Assembly (NCBI RefSeq): GCF_037126465.1
Contig: NC_088201.1
Coordinates: 230,412,258-230,476,257 of the forward strand
Length of the DNA: 64,000 bases
Origin: Ornithodoros turicata
Taxonomy: Eukaryota > Arthropoda > Arachnida > Ixodida > Argasidae
Direction of reading: 5' to 3'
This document shows, in pieces, positions 1 to 10,527 of this stretch (position 1 is its first letter; the number at the start of each line of letters is the position of its first letter). Both the position numbers and the translations under genes were made by a program. Under the pieces are notes generated by a model, which worked only from the letters and a program-made list of their open reading frames with translations, had not been told where the DNA came from and searched no databases.

Positions 1-928
1 GTTGACGTAAATCGGGGAGTCCTCGGACGATTTCTTTGCGTGACATCAAGGTCAGAGTGTCGTAGGCCAAATGTCCCATGCGTCGGTGCCATCCGGGACC
101 TGTATCATCAGCTGCTTTGTGTGCCTGTTCTCCTGGTGGGACAACACGTGCTCGCAACTTGTAAACTCCTGCAATCTTCTCTCCTCCACAAACGAAGTTG
201 CCGTTTTGGTACACTGTACAGTCTCGTCCTGTGAAGTTTACATCCATGCCCTTGTCGGTCAACTTGGACACAGATATGAGATTATCATCCATGGTAGGGA
301 CGTAGAGTACATCCGCTGCGGTCAGCTTAGTTTCTTGCCCATTTGTTACGGCACGGAACACGACAGTTCCCACTCCAGTGCAATCAATTCCGGAGCTGTC
401 AGCTAAGACCACTCTCTTCGTACAGACCTCTCTGAAGTCGCGCAGTACAGTTTTGCAACCAGTCATGTGGCTACTTGCCCCAGAATCGATCGACCACTCA
501 GCGAGTCCGGAAGGGTTGAAGGATGACGTGGTCCGCAGGGCGAAATCTCGGTGTGACGAGGAAGCATCGTCTACTCTTGCAAATTTTGCCGTTGATCGTG
601 GTAATGGTAAGCCTCTGGTTGTCGTCCACGTCTGGTCTTGACCACGTCCGCGGGATCGTCCATGGTAGGCAAAAGGCCTCGATTCATTATCGCGGGAGAA
701 ACAATTCCTCGCCATATGTCCTGGCTTTCCACAATTGTAGCACTTGAGACGTCCAAGATCTTTGGTGCGGTAACCTTGGCTACGGTAACTTTGGACCTTG
801 CAGGCAGCCTCATCGGTGGGCCCGCTATCGGTCTGGCGTTGCTCCTCTCGGGAAAGGGCATATCTGACTTTTTCGGGGGTTAGATCCGAGGCTGGGCAGA
901 CATCGAAAGATCGGGCTACGCCATGGTA
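1..928 (-). pseudogene. Copia pol start: zinc knuckle, protease, GAG-pre-integrase
   Basis: On the minus strand, around 699-746, a CCHC knuckle is encoded (CYNCGKPGHMARNC), the nucleic-acid-binding part of Gag. Around 455-490 the frame gives WSIDSGASSHMTGC, the active-site motif of the Copia aspartic protease with catalytic D in DSGAS. Around 20-105 it gives WHRRMGHLAYDTL, the GAG-pre-integrase zinc motif that precedes integrase. These domains would process the polyprotein and bind DNA ends. The frame linking the knuckle to the capsid ORF is interrupted by a stop at about 927-931. The sequence leaves the window still in the pre-integrase domain, so catalytic integrase and RT cannot be judged. 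Confidence 0.85.
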
Positions 929-1402
929 TTATCTGGGCAGCCCCTGTATGGCGATGGAAGCGACCTCGGCATCATCCACGGTGTCGCCAAGAACGCGAAG
1001 TTGTTCACCTAGTGCCTCGACACGCTGCATGTATCGAGCTGCATTTTCTTGCTTGGTCCATTTTATAGAATTGAGCTCTCGCCGTAATGCCAGCTTCTTC
1101 TCTAGTATCCGTCCTCTGTTCACTTGCTCCAAACGGTCCCATGCTCCTTTGGCTGTTGATTGGTTGATTACGTACGTAGTCTGGCTGCTTGAGAGCGTCT
1201 GGACTATGATGTTGAGGGCTTCTTGAACGTGCTTGTCGCAAGCTCTTCGGAGTTGGAGTTCCGCTGCGGCAGGTGGAGTTTCTTCGATAACAGTCCACAA
1301 TCCCTTCGTTTTTAAATAGAGGCTCACATTAAACCTCCAGGTCGGGTACTTACACCCTTGTAGCTTCTCAATATGGCTAGTCTTCAAAGCTTCGTCAGCC
1401 AT
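929..1402 (-). CDS. Copia gag, capsid part
   Basis: This 157-codon frame starts MADEALKTS at 1402, shortly downstream of the LTR and primer site. It has the N-terminal pattern of Copia-type Gag (DUF4219/UBN2 family): a W-x-FNVSLYLKTKGLW segment near residues 23-37, an 'AKGAWDRLEQ' segment in the middle, and a helical region with 'LRRELNSIKW' followed by 'RYMQRVEALGEQLR'. Gag forms the cytoplasmic particle that packages the retrotransposon RNA. The frame ends at a stop just after 'IQGLPR', where intact family members continue towards the zinc knuckle, so the stop is probably a degenerative mutation. There is no intron signal. Family assignment is secure; activity is unlikely. Confidence 0.8.
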   Translation of the reverse strand: MADEALKTSHIEKLQGCKYPTWRFNVSLYLKTKGLWTVIEETPPAAAELQLRRACDKHVQEALNIIVQTLSSSQTTYVINQSTAKGAWDRLEQVNRGRILEKKLALRRELNSIKWTKQENAARYMQRVEALGEQLRVLGDTVDDAEVASIAIQGLPR

Positions 1403-1474
1403 CGCAATGTACGTCTGACCTGATCGCTAATGCCAAGTTCGTCGCTACGACGTTGATTCAGGTTGAGGCGACTC

Positions 1475-1489
1475 CTGGGCCCATAACCC
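1475..1489 (-). other. Primer-binding site complementary to initiator tRNA-Met anticodon region
   Basis: The minus strand reads GGGTTATGGGCCCAG, one base after the LTR end. Its complement, CTGGGCCCATAACCC, matches the anticodon stem-loop region of eukaryotic initiator tRNA-Met. Drosophila copia primes from this internal tRNA fragment, so the site supports both the element class and the LTR boundary. Confidence 0.8.
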
Positions 1490-1490
1490 G

Positions 1491-1798
1491 TGTTAGACGA
1501 CAGCTCCGACCGAGTTCCGTTCACTGACTGTGCAGCACGAGCAAGAGAGGAAGCCACGCGCGCAACACTGCCAGCCGTTTATTTTTTGTTCAAAAACGAA
1601 ACCAGTTGGTTTGAAAGCAAATAGACAAAAACAACATATTATACGTGCTAAGCCTAGTCATTGATGTCCATAGAGACTTCAGTGTAATCGGTACTGGCTC
1701 CGCAAAAGATAGGCGGCTCTCGCTGGTTACGGGACGGCGGATACCCCTGTGCAGCGCCTTCACCGGTGTTCGGCTGGGACCCCGACAGTGCGTTGTCA
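1491..1798 (-). repeat. Copia 5' LTR (outer edge approximate)
   Basis: On the minus strand this block ends ...GTCTAACA immediately before the primer-binding site, the expected 3' LTR terminus. Inside it, in the correct order for U3-R, lie a TATA-like TATAATAT near 1640 and an AATAAA near 1580. The outer edge is set at a TGACAA near 1798 because it gives TG...CA ends, but no second LTR is in the window to prove it. Confidence 0.55.
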
Positions 1799-2769
1799 TT
1801 TGAATGAGGGGATATTTTGAGTCGTCGCAAGGGTCTCAAACCCAGTGCAGATTGTGAGCATAAAAAGGGTTAGGAAGGAGGATTGCACAGTTGTGAGAAT
1901 TAAGGTGGACAGAGGACGACGTGAGGGCGGAACGTTTAATGGAGTCAGCTTTAATCCCAGCTGGATGGTACGGTCACTGAGGATGAAGTGTCCGATGGTA
2001 ATGGCTGGTGGGGTACGATGTTGACGATGTACCTCCTTGCTCACAATGCCATTTAAAATGCTATGACGCGAAATTATTTCCATCCGACTGGCTTAATGGC
2101 TGTAATGTATTATGCACAAATTCATCTTGAAGCACAAGGTACATAACTTTTTCTTGCTTCAAAATGTTTCTTGTTGCTGAAGATTGAAAATAACACAATA
2201 GCTATAATATATGACACAAGTTAATTTTGAAGCTTAAAGGCATCTGAATTATTTCCACTTGAACACCAGACTAGCTTTTATGTCTCATGCCCAAATATAT
2301 TTTGTTGCGCTAACTGAGCAGAGAAAATTTTACCTTGATCGAAACATAAATGCTGTTAAGCATGACATCCATTTTTTTTCCTGTGTAAATTAGCACACAA
2401 CACTACCTCTTGCTCGAACACCATAGTGGCAAAGCATTACGGCAGAGAGACGAATTTTTTCTACGCCAAGTATATAAAATAACTTAAGTACTAAAGTATA
2501 AGTTGTAAAAAGAAAATTGTATGACACACAAGTGGAATTTGACAAGCAAAATTAGTACGCTTTTTTTTCACCTAGAAGAGCATGGAAATTATCACACGTC
2601 CATTCTACACAATGAGTTTCGCAGATGAAAGAAAAATAATATTACATTCAAGAAGAACAATTATTAACATGCATTAACATGCACTCAATCAGCAATATAA
2701 CCACAATGGCCACATTGTATGATACAGAAATGCATTTATGATGATGACCGTATGACTGTAACGTGATGA
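1799..2769. other. AT-rich non-coding stretch
   Basis: No convincing coding frame, RNA gene or terminal-repeat structure is visible. The stretch is AT-rich with short homopolymers. The small frames here have no recognisable domain. Confidence 0.5.
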
Positions 2770-3381
2770 CCCTGTCACACGGGAAACTGACAGTCATACC
2801 GAACGGCATTAATTTGTTTCTAAAGAACGGAATGTCATTCGCATATGATGCCACTGTCTATAGGACACCAGGCTCGAGCATATGAAGCATTCTACAGGTA
2901 CCATCCGTTTTATTTTTATTTCATTTTAATTTACTTTTGTCGGAACGAGCGAAGCATTCTATTATTTCGCAAAAGCGTGACGGATTGGAAAACGCTCAGT
3001 TGGCTACGCATCACAAGCAAAGACAAGTAAGAAGCCTATCTGAACAACATTTGGCAACACTGCGACTGGGAACGAGGTTAGTTCTCCGAAAAACAATGTT
3101 ATGCATTCCTTCACTCGTGTGGAAAGTTACTAAATTCGCGATGAAGTATTCGATTAAAACTTTTCATTCGTGTTTTATTTCTCCAAAAGGTTTCACGTTG
3201 TTGGCTTTGGAATGCAGTGGGTGCGAGAGGGAAGACCGAATGAGTTCCCCGAACTCATTCGCTGGGCGAATGCCATTTTCACGTAATTCCATTTGGTTTC
3301 ACATTGTGACACGAAACGAATGCGATTAAGTGCGAATCTTATTCGATGGAAATGGCATTCAAACTGCCATGTGACCGGGGT
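2770..3381. mobile_element. MITE-like element with imperfect terminal inverted repeats
   Basis: The left end reads CCCTGTCACACGGG and the reverse complement of the right end reads CCCCGGTCACATGGC; similarity continues inward for about 30 bases with spaced mismatches. The interior has no conserved ORF. About 0.6 kb with terminal repeats and no coding capacity fits a non-autonomous DNA transposon. The target duplication is not clear, so the superfamily is left open. Confidence 0.45.
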
Positions 3382-5717
3382 ATTAGTTGAGCACCGCTAA
3401 TCGTTCCCGAATAAGCAGTCAGCATCACGGGTATAGTACATCCACACCTCACATAGCATTTCCGCCGTTACAAATTGTAAAGTGAACTGAAACCCAGGGC
3501 AACCTTATGGTTTTATGAAAGCCTAGGAAGAGTGCGTCTCAGTTACGAAATATTATTTGAATCCCTTTTTTCTTTGAGTAATCCAATTTTACAAGTCGCA
3601 TTCTGAGAGCTCCCTCAGCAACAACACAGGGTTGGCTCGTGTCGGCAATGGCTAGTCTCGCCTTTCTCATTCGGGTCCCCGTCTGTGGCGAAATAGTAAT
3701 GGCCGAAATGTTTTGAGATACATGCCGTGTGATGTCGGATTTACCAAACCTGAATGCTTCCGAGATTCGGATAGTTCAGCAGTCACACCGGCAAAACTCT
3801 TGTTCTTACGAGGGCAGGCCGGAGACACAGCACGACACGATGTCATCCACAGAACCGTCGACAGAGCATGGAATGTTGTCATCGCCGTGACCTGGCCGCG
3901 TGGGAAACCGTCTCTTCACGTGCAATGAAAATGTTGAGAGCCTCACAGCAGAAACGTGGTATTGCTCATTCAGTTTGGTTGTCATTGCGGCAAATGCGTG
4001 CCGATGCCGACGGCAGAGGAATGCCTTTGTTGCCGCGGAATGACGCGTTCCTGAAGCAGCGCAGCGGTTGCATTTCAAGACATCAATTGTTTGAAATACT
4101 GTGGCTCGACATTGAGGTGCTCCAGATACCGGTACGTGAGAGTAAGCGACGACTACGCCCTTATCAGGAACAGCGAAGTGAACAAGCGAGTTCATTCACG
4201 TATGGCTTCAGTTTGTAATCAGTAAAGTTACATATCATTTTACGCTGCCCTTGGTTCATGTAGGAAGTTTCGGTACGTCGCCTACAAACAGTCCACCAGG
4301 TGGCTCTGGGGACCATTATGAAAGCACTGCAAAAGAGTCCTCAAAGCATGTGCTGTAGATGCCGTAAGAGACAACTTCCTTCTGAAGTATACATAGGTTT
4401 CTGCCTTTTTGTGTGTGATACAGTAGGTGCTGTCTGACAATGTGTACGTTTATACCCTTTCACTGAGGTGAGTGTTTCACTTTTCTTTCAAGTGCATGTG
4501 GGCAGCATTGAATGCCTGCCGTCTTGGCAGAGGTACAGTGGATGGTTTAGTCGTGAACACTGCAAGATCCCAACAGTATCCCTTTCATGCACAACAGGGG
4601 TCTGCCATATACCCTTCTGGACAAACAAGGCTGTCATTACACAGTAAAAGACATTCTACTAACATGAAAACTTCTAAATATTGTTTTATTGACCACTGTG
4701 TTTATCAATGAACATATAAGTGATAGTGGCAGGCGGAAACAAAGAAGAAAGGAGAACATCACCGCATTGTGTCCAACTGCAAGTCAATGTGCAAGTGCTT
4801 CACCTCTCATCAAGCAGTAACGCCATGTATGCATGGTGTTATTTTTGCTTTTCATTACACAGGCGTTTGCTACAAACACGTTCCAGTCAATAAGCTCTAA
4901 GAGAGCATAGGTTATCATGTTACCTATCAGACATTACATGAGTCCATGACTTCGTCATCAGTATAAGAGGCGCCTGAGGTGGGGACATGCCAATGTCGTA
5001 AAAACACAGGCTTCTCTTCAGAGGCATCCCTGACATTGACTCAAAATTTTAGACATTTTCATCTATCTCTGCAACCTTTTCTCAATTTTTTCATTATAAA
5101 TTTCCCATCTTTCCCTCATACCCAGTACAACTGCAGTCACTGGTGCGTGCTCAGGGCTTTTGCAGACCGCTACTATTTCACTGTAGCGCACCTATTTGCA
5201 AGTCGTCGGTGTTTCACTAAGGAGATCATCTGCATCCTCTGCCAGGAAAAGAAATATGGTCATGGCTAAATGTCTTCCCCATACTCTTTGAATCGGAACA
5301 TGGTCCCTTATGGCTGTCGTGGATGTTGATGGCGTGCCGCGTCAATCCTAGACCCATTTCTTCGAAGTCTGTATACGCTGTTTCCTGAATGACAGCTCAT
5401 TTGTATACGTAAGCTCACACTTCTCCACTTGCTAAGTTGGAGCTCTGCATTTCCCTCAGAACTGGAACTACATCCGTAGAGGTGGTTACAAGTATGCTGC
5501 TGTTTAGCGTAGCACATGCACGGGACCGCAGCCTCAGGCTTTTTCTTAACCCTCTCTTAGAATATCCTCTTGTGGGCTACATGAAACATAAGCATTTCCA
5601 AGCAATGCAACTGGTTATTATAGGTAACAACAAGCCAGTTCTTTTTACGTTTTACGACATGTTTAATAAATTCAGCACACCGGCAAACAACATAGTAAAC
5701 AACGTTATGCTTGACGT
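3382..5717. other. No recognisable gene; slightly GC-richer block at 3667-4218
   Basis: Overlapping frames on both strands at 3667-4218 are longer than in neighbouring sequence, but none shows a known motif, signal peptide or splice-defined structure. The rest of the interval shows only short frames. I see no RNA gene or clear repeat boundary. Confidence 0.35.
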
Positions 5718-5765
5718 GTCGGGTCCCATGCGGGTCCCATGCGGGTCCCATCATCAGAAGTGAGC
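5718..5765 (-). repeat. 12-bp tandem repeat within a hammerhead-like Penelope motif
   Basis: Three tandem copies of CGGGTCCCATGC occur at 5718-5752. Read on the minus strand, just past the stop of the Penelope-like GIY-YIG frame, the block begins CTGATGATGGGACCC and ends GGGACCCGACACGTC. This resembles the CTGATGA / stem II / GAAAC core of hammerhead ribozymes known from Penelope-like elements, with GACAC in place of GAAAC. The tandem duplication would spoil the stem. Both the ribozyme reading and its inactivity are inference. Confidence 0.4.
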
Positions 5766-5783
5766 CATCCTATCCGCTACTGC

Positions 5784-6238
5784 TTATTTATGTACTAGTG
5801 GGGTGTAACAGTCTGGGAGAGGGCCAGGGTGCTTGTTTATAGTATATTTTGTTTCTTTATGTACCAGGATTCGAAATGCTTCTGTACATCCACACTTGGT
5901 TTCCCGTGCAAGAATGGACGAATCATCAAGGTCTACCACATGTCCCACCTTGCACGCGTATTCACTTAGTTCAGTCTTGCTTAGGTCAGACTTCTTGATA
6001 TCTTTCTTGTGCTCTTTCATCCGACTCTTCGTTTTTCTTCCCGTCTCCCCGATGTAGACCGCCTGAAATCTTGACAATATACCTTGTATACAACGTCCCT
6101 CTCATCCCCAGGCGGCGTTCTGTCCTTCGGATGACTAATCACGCTCCTCAGTGTTGACTGGGGCTTGAAGGTGGGCTTCATGTTTATCTGAGACAATAAG
6201 CGCCTGATGGGTTCCGAGAGACCTTCACTCTTAAAACT
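5784..6238 (-). pseudogene. Penelope-like linker and GIY-YIG endonuclease
   Basis: On the minus strand the linker reads 'GLSEPIRRLL', 'FKPQSTLRSVISHPKDR' and 'VVYKVYCQDF', all typical of Penelope-like elements. After a single-base shift near 6070 it continues as AVYIGETGRKTKSRMKEHK, the GIY-YIG core with the conserved arginine and the EH motif. The frame ends near 5784 after 'INKHPGPLPDCYTPLVHK'. The endonuclease nicks target DNA for insertion. Length and order match the family; the frameshift makes it a pseudogene. Confidence 0.85.
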
Positions 6239-6463
6239 GAACTTCACCGCATAGCAAGCTCCTAGCCAATCATCATCTCGAATGATATCGTTATGTGCCC
6301 CGATTTGTTGAAAACGGGAGGCGTACGCCTTTTTTGTGACAATTATGAACAGCATAAGTGTCACGAAAAAGGCGTACGCCTCCCGTTTTCAACAAATCAG
6401 GGCAAATAACGATATCATTCGAGATGATGGTTGGCTGGGAGCGTGCTATGCGGCGAAATTCAT
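6239..6463. repeat. Inverted duplication inside the Penelope-like element (about 102-bp arms)
   Basis: Bases 6239-6340 and 6360-6463 are reverse complements with only a few mismatches, separated by about 20 bases. The shared core includes GAGGCGTACGCC and CGAATGATATCG. The duplicated piece is Penelope coding sequence (the linker between RT and endonuclease), so this is a rearrangement of the element itself and not an unrelated insertion. Confidence 0.85.
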
Positions 6464-6565
6464 TTCTAAGAGTGTTTGATGTAAGGAATGGTGACATATG
6501 TGGGCCTGCCCTAGGTTTCATCAGGTACCTCCGGGTGGGGCGATAACAGGCGATGGTATGTGTCA

Positions 6566-6965
6566 TTAATGAAAGATTCCGGATAGGTTTCCTTTCGCTT
6601 CTGCTCCGGCGGGTGCCCTGAAGTATAGTGGAACTTGGCCTGCGTCACATGGTTTCCTGTAGACCAATGTCCTCAAGGCACAACATTGGTCCCTACTTAC
6701 CAGGACGTCAAGGAAGGCGATCTTTCGTTGAGTTTCTTCCTCGTGTGTGAAATGGATGCTGTGATGAATGCTTTTCAGCTTGCTAGAGAATGTGTCTGTA
6801 AAATCCTTATTGATAATCACAAATGTGTCGACAACATAACGTCTGTAGAAGGCCACATGATGTCCAGAATCAGCTAGGACTTTGTCTTCAACGTATACCA
6901 TGACTAAATTGGCAATGGTCATCGAAATTGGACTGCCCATAGGGCATCTGTCGGTTTGTTAAAAA
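6566..6965 (-). pseudogene. Penelope-like reverse transcriptase, C-terminal fragment
   Basis: The frame shows NRQM directly before MGSPISMTIANLVMVYVED, the conserved 'MGSP...A...E' block of Penelope RT. A degenerate catalytic region follows (FYRRYVVDTFVI, where YVDD-type residues would be expected; here YVVD). Downstream are 'HFTHEEE...IAFLDVLVSR' and 'YRKPCDAGQVP', both typical of the thumb region. A one-base shift separates NRQM from MGSP. The enzyme would copy the element RNA at a nicked chromosomal site. Only the last third of the usual RT is present. Confidence 0.8.
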
Positions 6966-7179
6966 AAAACTTGCAACGAAACTTTTACGACATGTGCCTT
7001 TTACGTCATTGTTGCAGATATAATTATTGTAACAAAAAATGTAAAGCTTGTGTGCCTCCTTTTGTATTTTTTTTCTTTTTTGCGCCCTCAATCCTCTCAA
7101 TAATTTGTATTTCCTCCTCGCCACCTTCTTTGTCCCCCTTCTCTGATGTACATCAGCATAAATATCGGTACCAGGTGTA

Positions 7180-7240
7180 AATGTATCACACCCGATGAAG
7201 AACGGACTGCGTCCGAAAGCTTGCGTTTTAGTAAAATAAA
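7180..7240 (+). other. Second hammerhead-like / Penelope tail motif
   Basis: The plus strand reads CACCCGATGAAGAACGGAC followed by TGCGTCCGAAAGC. GGAC and GTCC can pair as a stem II, followed directly by GAAA, and a GATGA precedes them. Extra bases lie between GATGA and the stem, so the fold is non-canonical. Similar motifs sit in Penelope-like terminal repeats. The orientation is opposite to the neighbouring RT, suggesting a second, inverted copy end. Confidence 0.4.
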
Positions 7241-7241
7241 T

Positions 7242-7323
7242 GACGAGGTAGGGACGGTAACAGGCAAACACAAACACAGTCTCAACCGTGTTTGTGTTTG
7301 TCTGTTATCGTCCCTACCTCGTC
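7242..7323. repeat. Hairpin with 36-bp arms
   Basis: Bases 7242-7277 and 7288-7323 are nearly perfect reverse complements (outer sequence GACGAGGTAGGGACG, inner GTGTTTGTGTTTG), with a 10-base loop. It lies just outside the Penelope remnants and probably marks two copies of the same element end joined head to head. Confidence 0.85.
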
Positions 7324-9622
7324 TCGGGTTTTCAAGTCATGGATCGCCACCACCAGCTCGCTTGCTACCTAACTTTCCTTTCGTTATCATTGTACCAGCA
7401 GGCTATGTACCATTCAAAGCTGTTGTCTTCAGATTCCCGCAATGACCCCTCAGCTGGCTCCACCTGTGGTGACGATATCGTCATATCACGGACCTGCAAG
7501 GAATACAGAAGTTAAAATTTTAAACGAAACAAGTGCTTGCCTTGTGAGCATGAGGGTTCATGGACAATAGATGTTGAAATCATCACTGGAGAAAGGTTGA
7601 GAGGTGTCGACGGTAAATCATCCGCTTGTATGCTTTTACTTCCGATTTTCACTTTCTTGTCAGTGATGAGCGATGCTTGTGTCGCTGATATAAATGAAGA
7701 ATACGGTCAGTATCTATAGCGCGCAATTTGTTTGACACTTAGCTCAGCTCAAGCTCACTTAGCTTAGCTTAGCTCAGAGCTCCCCAGTGGAAGACGGATG
7801 CTCCGCTTGGTACATTACGCGGCGTAGACATCACAAAAATCAATCTGATTTCGAAATGAGCGATATTTGTATATGTATTATTCCCGCGTATCGGTAACTA
7901 CATACACCGTGCGCGCTATCTATCGTATTGGCATCGTCAGACGTCACAAGGAGAAACACTGGTGTCAGAACTGCGGTCCGTTTGAGATGTTTTCGACCGT
8001 CCGCTACTGCCATTTCGTACGGCTCGTCAGAAAGATGGGTTGAGCAAATACGGCGTGGTTCATCAATGTCTTGACCACGGCCTTACAACCACATTCGTTA
8101 CGGCGCATTATCCGTTTGAACCTTGTGGTGCAAAACGTCCCTTGTCTAAAGAGCACACTTGGTGTATCCCCGAACATTACAGTAGATACCTGACATCGCT
8201 GTCAGGCGAAATTTTGTTCAATTTAGGCAGGAAATGAACTTTTTGCGCACACAAACATCGCCAGCCGCAATTGATGCCGTGCGGTATATGGTTGGGAAGG
8301 GAGCAAACAGAGGGCGCTGACAATATTTTGGGATAGTGTTTCTTTGATATTTTGAAAAATTGTCCGACAGTACTATTACAGTGCGACACTACTATTCCAG
8401 TACTATGCGACACAAAATTTTACAACCTGCTCCTAAGTACAACGGAGCAAAACACTTTCATGACTGTGACGGACATACGCCTCATCAACTCGCACTGCAT
8501 CTGCAGTAACTTGAAGGCACTTAGCGTTACAGAACAGATATCCCTTTCTATCGGACATTTAGTTTCTTAGTTGACCTGCTCTTTTCTTAGAGAGTATTTC
8601 CACTGACATTTTCCTTCGAATGAAAGACCGATTCGAGCCTCAATTACAATTATAACTAAAAAGGAAAAAAGACGGCATTGTAGAAGCAATCATCTTTATG
8701 AGCACAGGGAACGAAGATGTAGGCACCAGCTTGCGTATGAAATTGCGGTACCTGTTAGTCAGTAGGTAATGTTGGGTACTTTCCGATATCTGCCACCAAC
8801 GGCTTTTCTTGGCACAGCCAGGACTTGCGAAATGTAAATGTCCTCTGCACGGATACTACTACTTTGGCCATGCCAGACACCGGCTTGTTCAACTCTTCTT
8901 TTATTTTTTACAGATGTGTCGCGGTAAACTTAACAGTACGGGACTGTGCCATAGTCTGGATTGCATAGTCTGGAAGAACCTCGTCATAAACTTTGAGGAG
9001 TATAAGGCTGGCACCCCTCCATGAAGGGAGTGGACGCAACACCCCCCATTAAATACGGCCGAGAAAATGTGTCTCTGCAAAGCTTTCTTTGTTCGCTAGG
9101 GTGTCCGAGCATCGTTTGACACCGTTTTGACTGCTTTTTTTCTGAGAGTGTGGTGGGCCACACGACGACGGGATGTGGTGGTCCTCAAGCATTACGAACT
9201 TGATTTTGTGGAGCAAAGTCTGTCGGAGTAAACACAATCCTCTTTGCTCTCCTTCTGTAGCAGTCCAGGCATCCGCGACATCAAAATATTTCAATCAGAA
9301 AAATTCATAGCGTTGTCTCTTTCCAGATGTTCTTCTCGCATTATCCGCCTTCAAGGAGATCCTACACGGAAAAAGTGAGTACGCATCTACATTTGCGGCA
9401 TCTACGTGAGGCCGTTATATTCTATGTTGCAATAAATCATGTCCGTCAGATCTATAGCATCGGGTTGTGCCAAAATTTGGTACACTTTGAAGCAATTTCT
9501 CTTTTGCAATTTGATCGCTGACTCCTTCCCCGGTCACCCCTTTAGTCAACTTGCTGTTTCTTGAGAAAAAAAAAGCTGACTGAGAACTGACTGAAGCGGT
9601 ATAACCTACAACACGTACGCGG
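7324..9622. other. No recognisable gene
   Basis: Only short frames without known motifs are seen. A short run of AGCT-containing repeats is at 7739-7780. The sequence after 7324 (CGGGTTTTCAAGTCATGG and onward) may be more Penelope 5' flank, but I cannot prove it. Confidence 0.35.
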
Positions 9623-9712
9623 TGGGAAGTGCCTCAGTACTCGAGCCTTCGACATTTCGAACAGACCCTCTTCGAAATATCGGCGGCCCTCGTCCTAAGG
9701 CACTTCCCTTCA
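9623..9712. repeat. Hairpin module A
   Basis: The stretch begins GGGAAGTGCCTCAGTACTCG and ends with an imperfect reverse complement, CTCGTCCTAAGGCACTTCCC. TTCGAA-containing inner arms surround a short loop. Its outer arm is related to hairpin module B at 9828-10115: both carry a ...TAGGACGA / CAGGACGA...CGATAT...TCGA core on the minus strand. Confidence 0.7.
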
Positions 9713-9827
9713 TACTTCCGTATCGTTTCACTTTTCTGCCCATTGAATGCATACGTGAGCGTGTTGATCAGTGTGTGTCCTAGGAAAAGGGGGACGCGGA
9801 ACGCAACACTGAGAATAAAGTAGTAGG

Positions 9828-10115
9828 GTCTGGCTTCTGAGCCAAACTGTTCTTCTAAGAACAGGGACAGTCTTTGGTCGACATATCGTTGCCTTTCGTC
9901 CTGAGGCCCTTCCGTTCACGGAATAACATAGTTTTTATTGCGCTCCTAAATGCTGATATTAAACACGCAAACGACTGCTTTCGTCCACTCCGGAGACACA
10001 TCTACGCGTGGAATAGGGCACATAGCGCATCATAACTCTGTACGAGAGGCAACGATATGTCGACCAAAAATTGTCCCTGTTCTTAGAAGAACACTCTGAC
10101 TCAAAAGCCAGACCA
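9828..10115. repeat. Inverted repeat module B (about 70-bp arms)
   Basis: The left arm at 9828-9900 (GGTCTGGCTTCTGAGCC, GTTCTTCTAAGAACAGGGAC, GGTCGACATATCGTTGCC) is matched in reverse complement by 10045-10115. The spacer of about 145 bases has no coding signal. The arm includes the self-complementary TGTTCTTCTAAGAACA. Confidence 0.8.
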
Positions 10116-10350
10116 TTTTGTTAATACTTTTTATAATTCTACTGTTTTATTAGAATTTTATTATTACTAAAGAATAGGGCACTATGTGCCCTATGCTTTT
10201 GGTACGCTTTAAGGATAAGCTGTAAAGAGATGACAGATGTTCTCATCTGAGAACTATCACTTTTTTTACATGTGATCGTGCTTATTTCGTGAATTGGTCT
10301 GGATTTCACGCATGCACTCCCATACATTTGGGGGCGATTGGTGTGGCGGG

Positions 10351-10527
10351 CGCGTAGAACGTCAATTAGGTTCGGTATTGCGACATATTTGGTTCTCGTG
10401 AGCGCCCGGCACGAGCGTCAGTGAGGTTAAGTGTTCTGGTATGTTTCATTTTTATGAGAGTCCGGCAAGATGTCTCGGTTAGGTTAGGTGTTCTGACATA
10501 TATTTCGTTCGCGTGAGTGTTGAAGAA
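10351..10527. repeat. Degenerate tandem repeat, about 60-bp unit, three copies
   Basis: Three successive blocks share a GTTCTGR-CATAT/TATGTTTC core, then TTCGTGAG/TTATGAGAG-type sequence and a CGGCA junction, at about 10351-10410, 10411-10468 and 10469-10527. The copies are diverged. No function is visible. Confidence 0.5.

Larger units (their letters stand above)
1..1798 (-). mobile_element. Ty1/Copia retrotransposon, 5' part (LTR, gag, start of pol), cut by the window edge
   Basis: Reading from high to low coordinates on the minus strand the order is LTR, primer-binding site, gag, CCHC zinc knuckle, aspartic protease (DSGAS) and GAG-pre-integrase motif. This is the order of the Ty1/Copia group. 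The rest of integrase, RT and RNase H would lie left of base 1. The reading frame is broken between the capsid part and the zinc knuckle, so this copy looks inactive. The Copia group is strongly supported by the zinc knuckle, the protease and the tRNA-iMet type primer site. The outer LTR edge near 1798 is approximate. Confidence 0.85.
5766..6965 (-). mobile_element. Penelope-like retroelement, 5'-truncated and broken
   Basis: The minus strand carries, in order, the C-terminal part of a reverse transcriptase, a linker and a GIY-YIG endonuclease, the diagnostic architecture of Penelope-like elements. The N-terminal half of RT is missing upstream of about 6965. The frame is shifted at least twice, and an inverted duplication at 6239-6463 interrupts the linker. 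The copy cannot be functional. Confidence 0.85.

Noticed and set aside
3667..4218. Overlapping frames on both strands as a gene
   Set aside because: No motif, no clear splice signals and no single preferred frame.
10351..10527. A CRISPR-like array
   Set aside because: Units are degenerate, contiguous and without unique spacers, and the context is eukaryotic.
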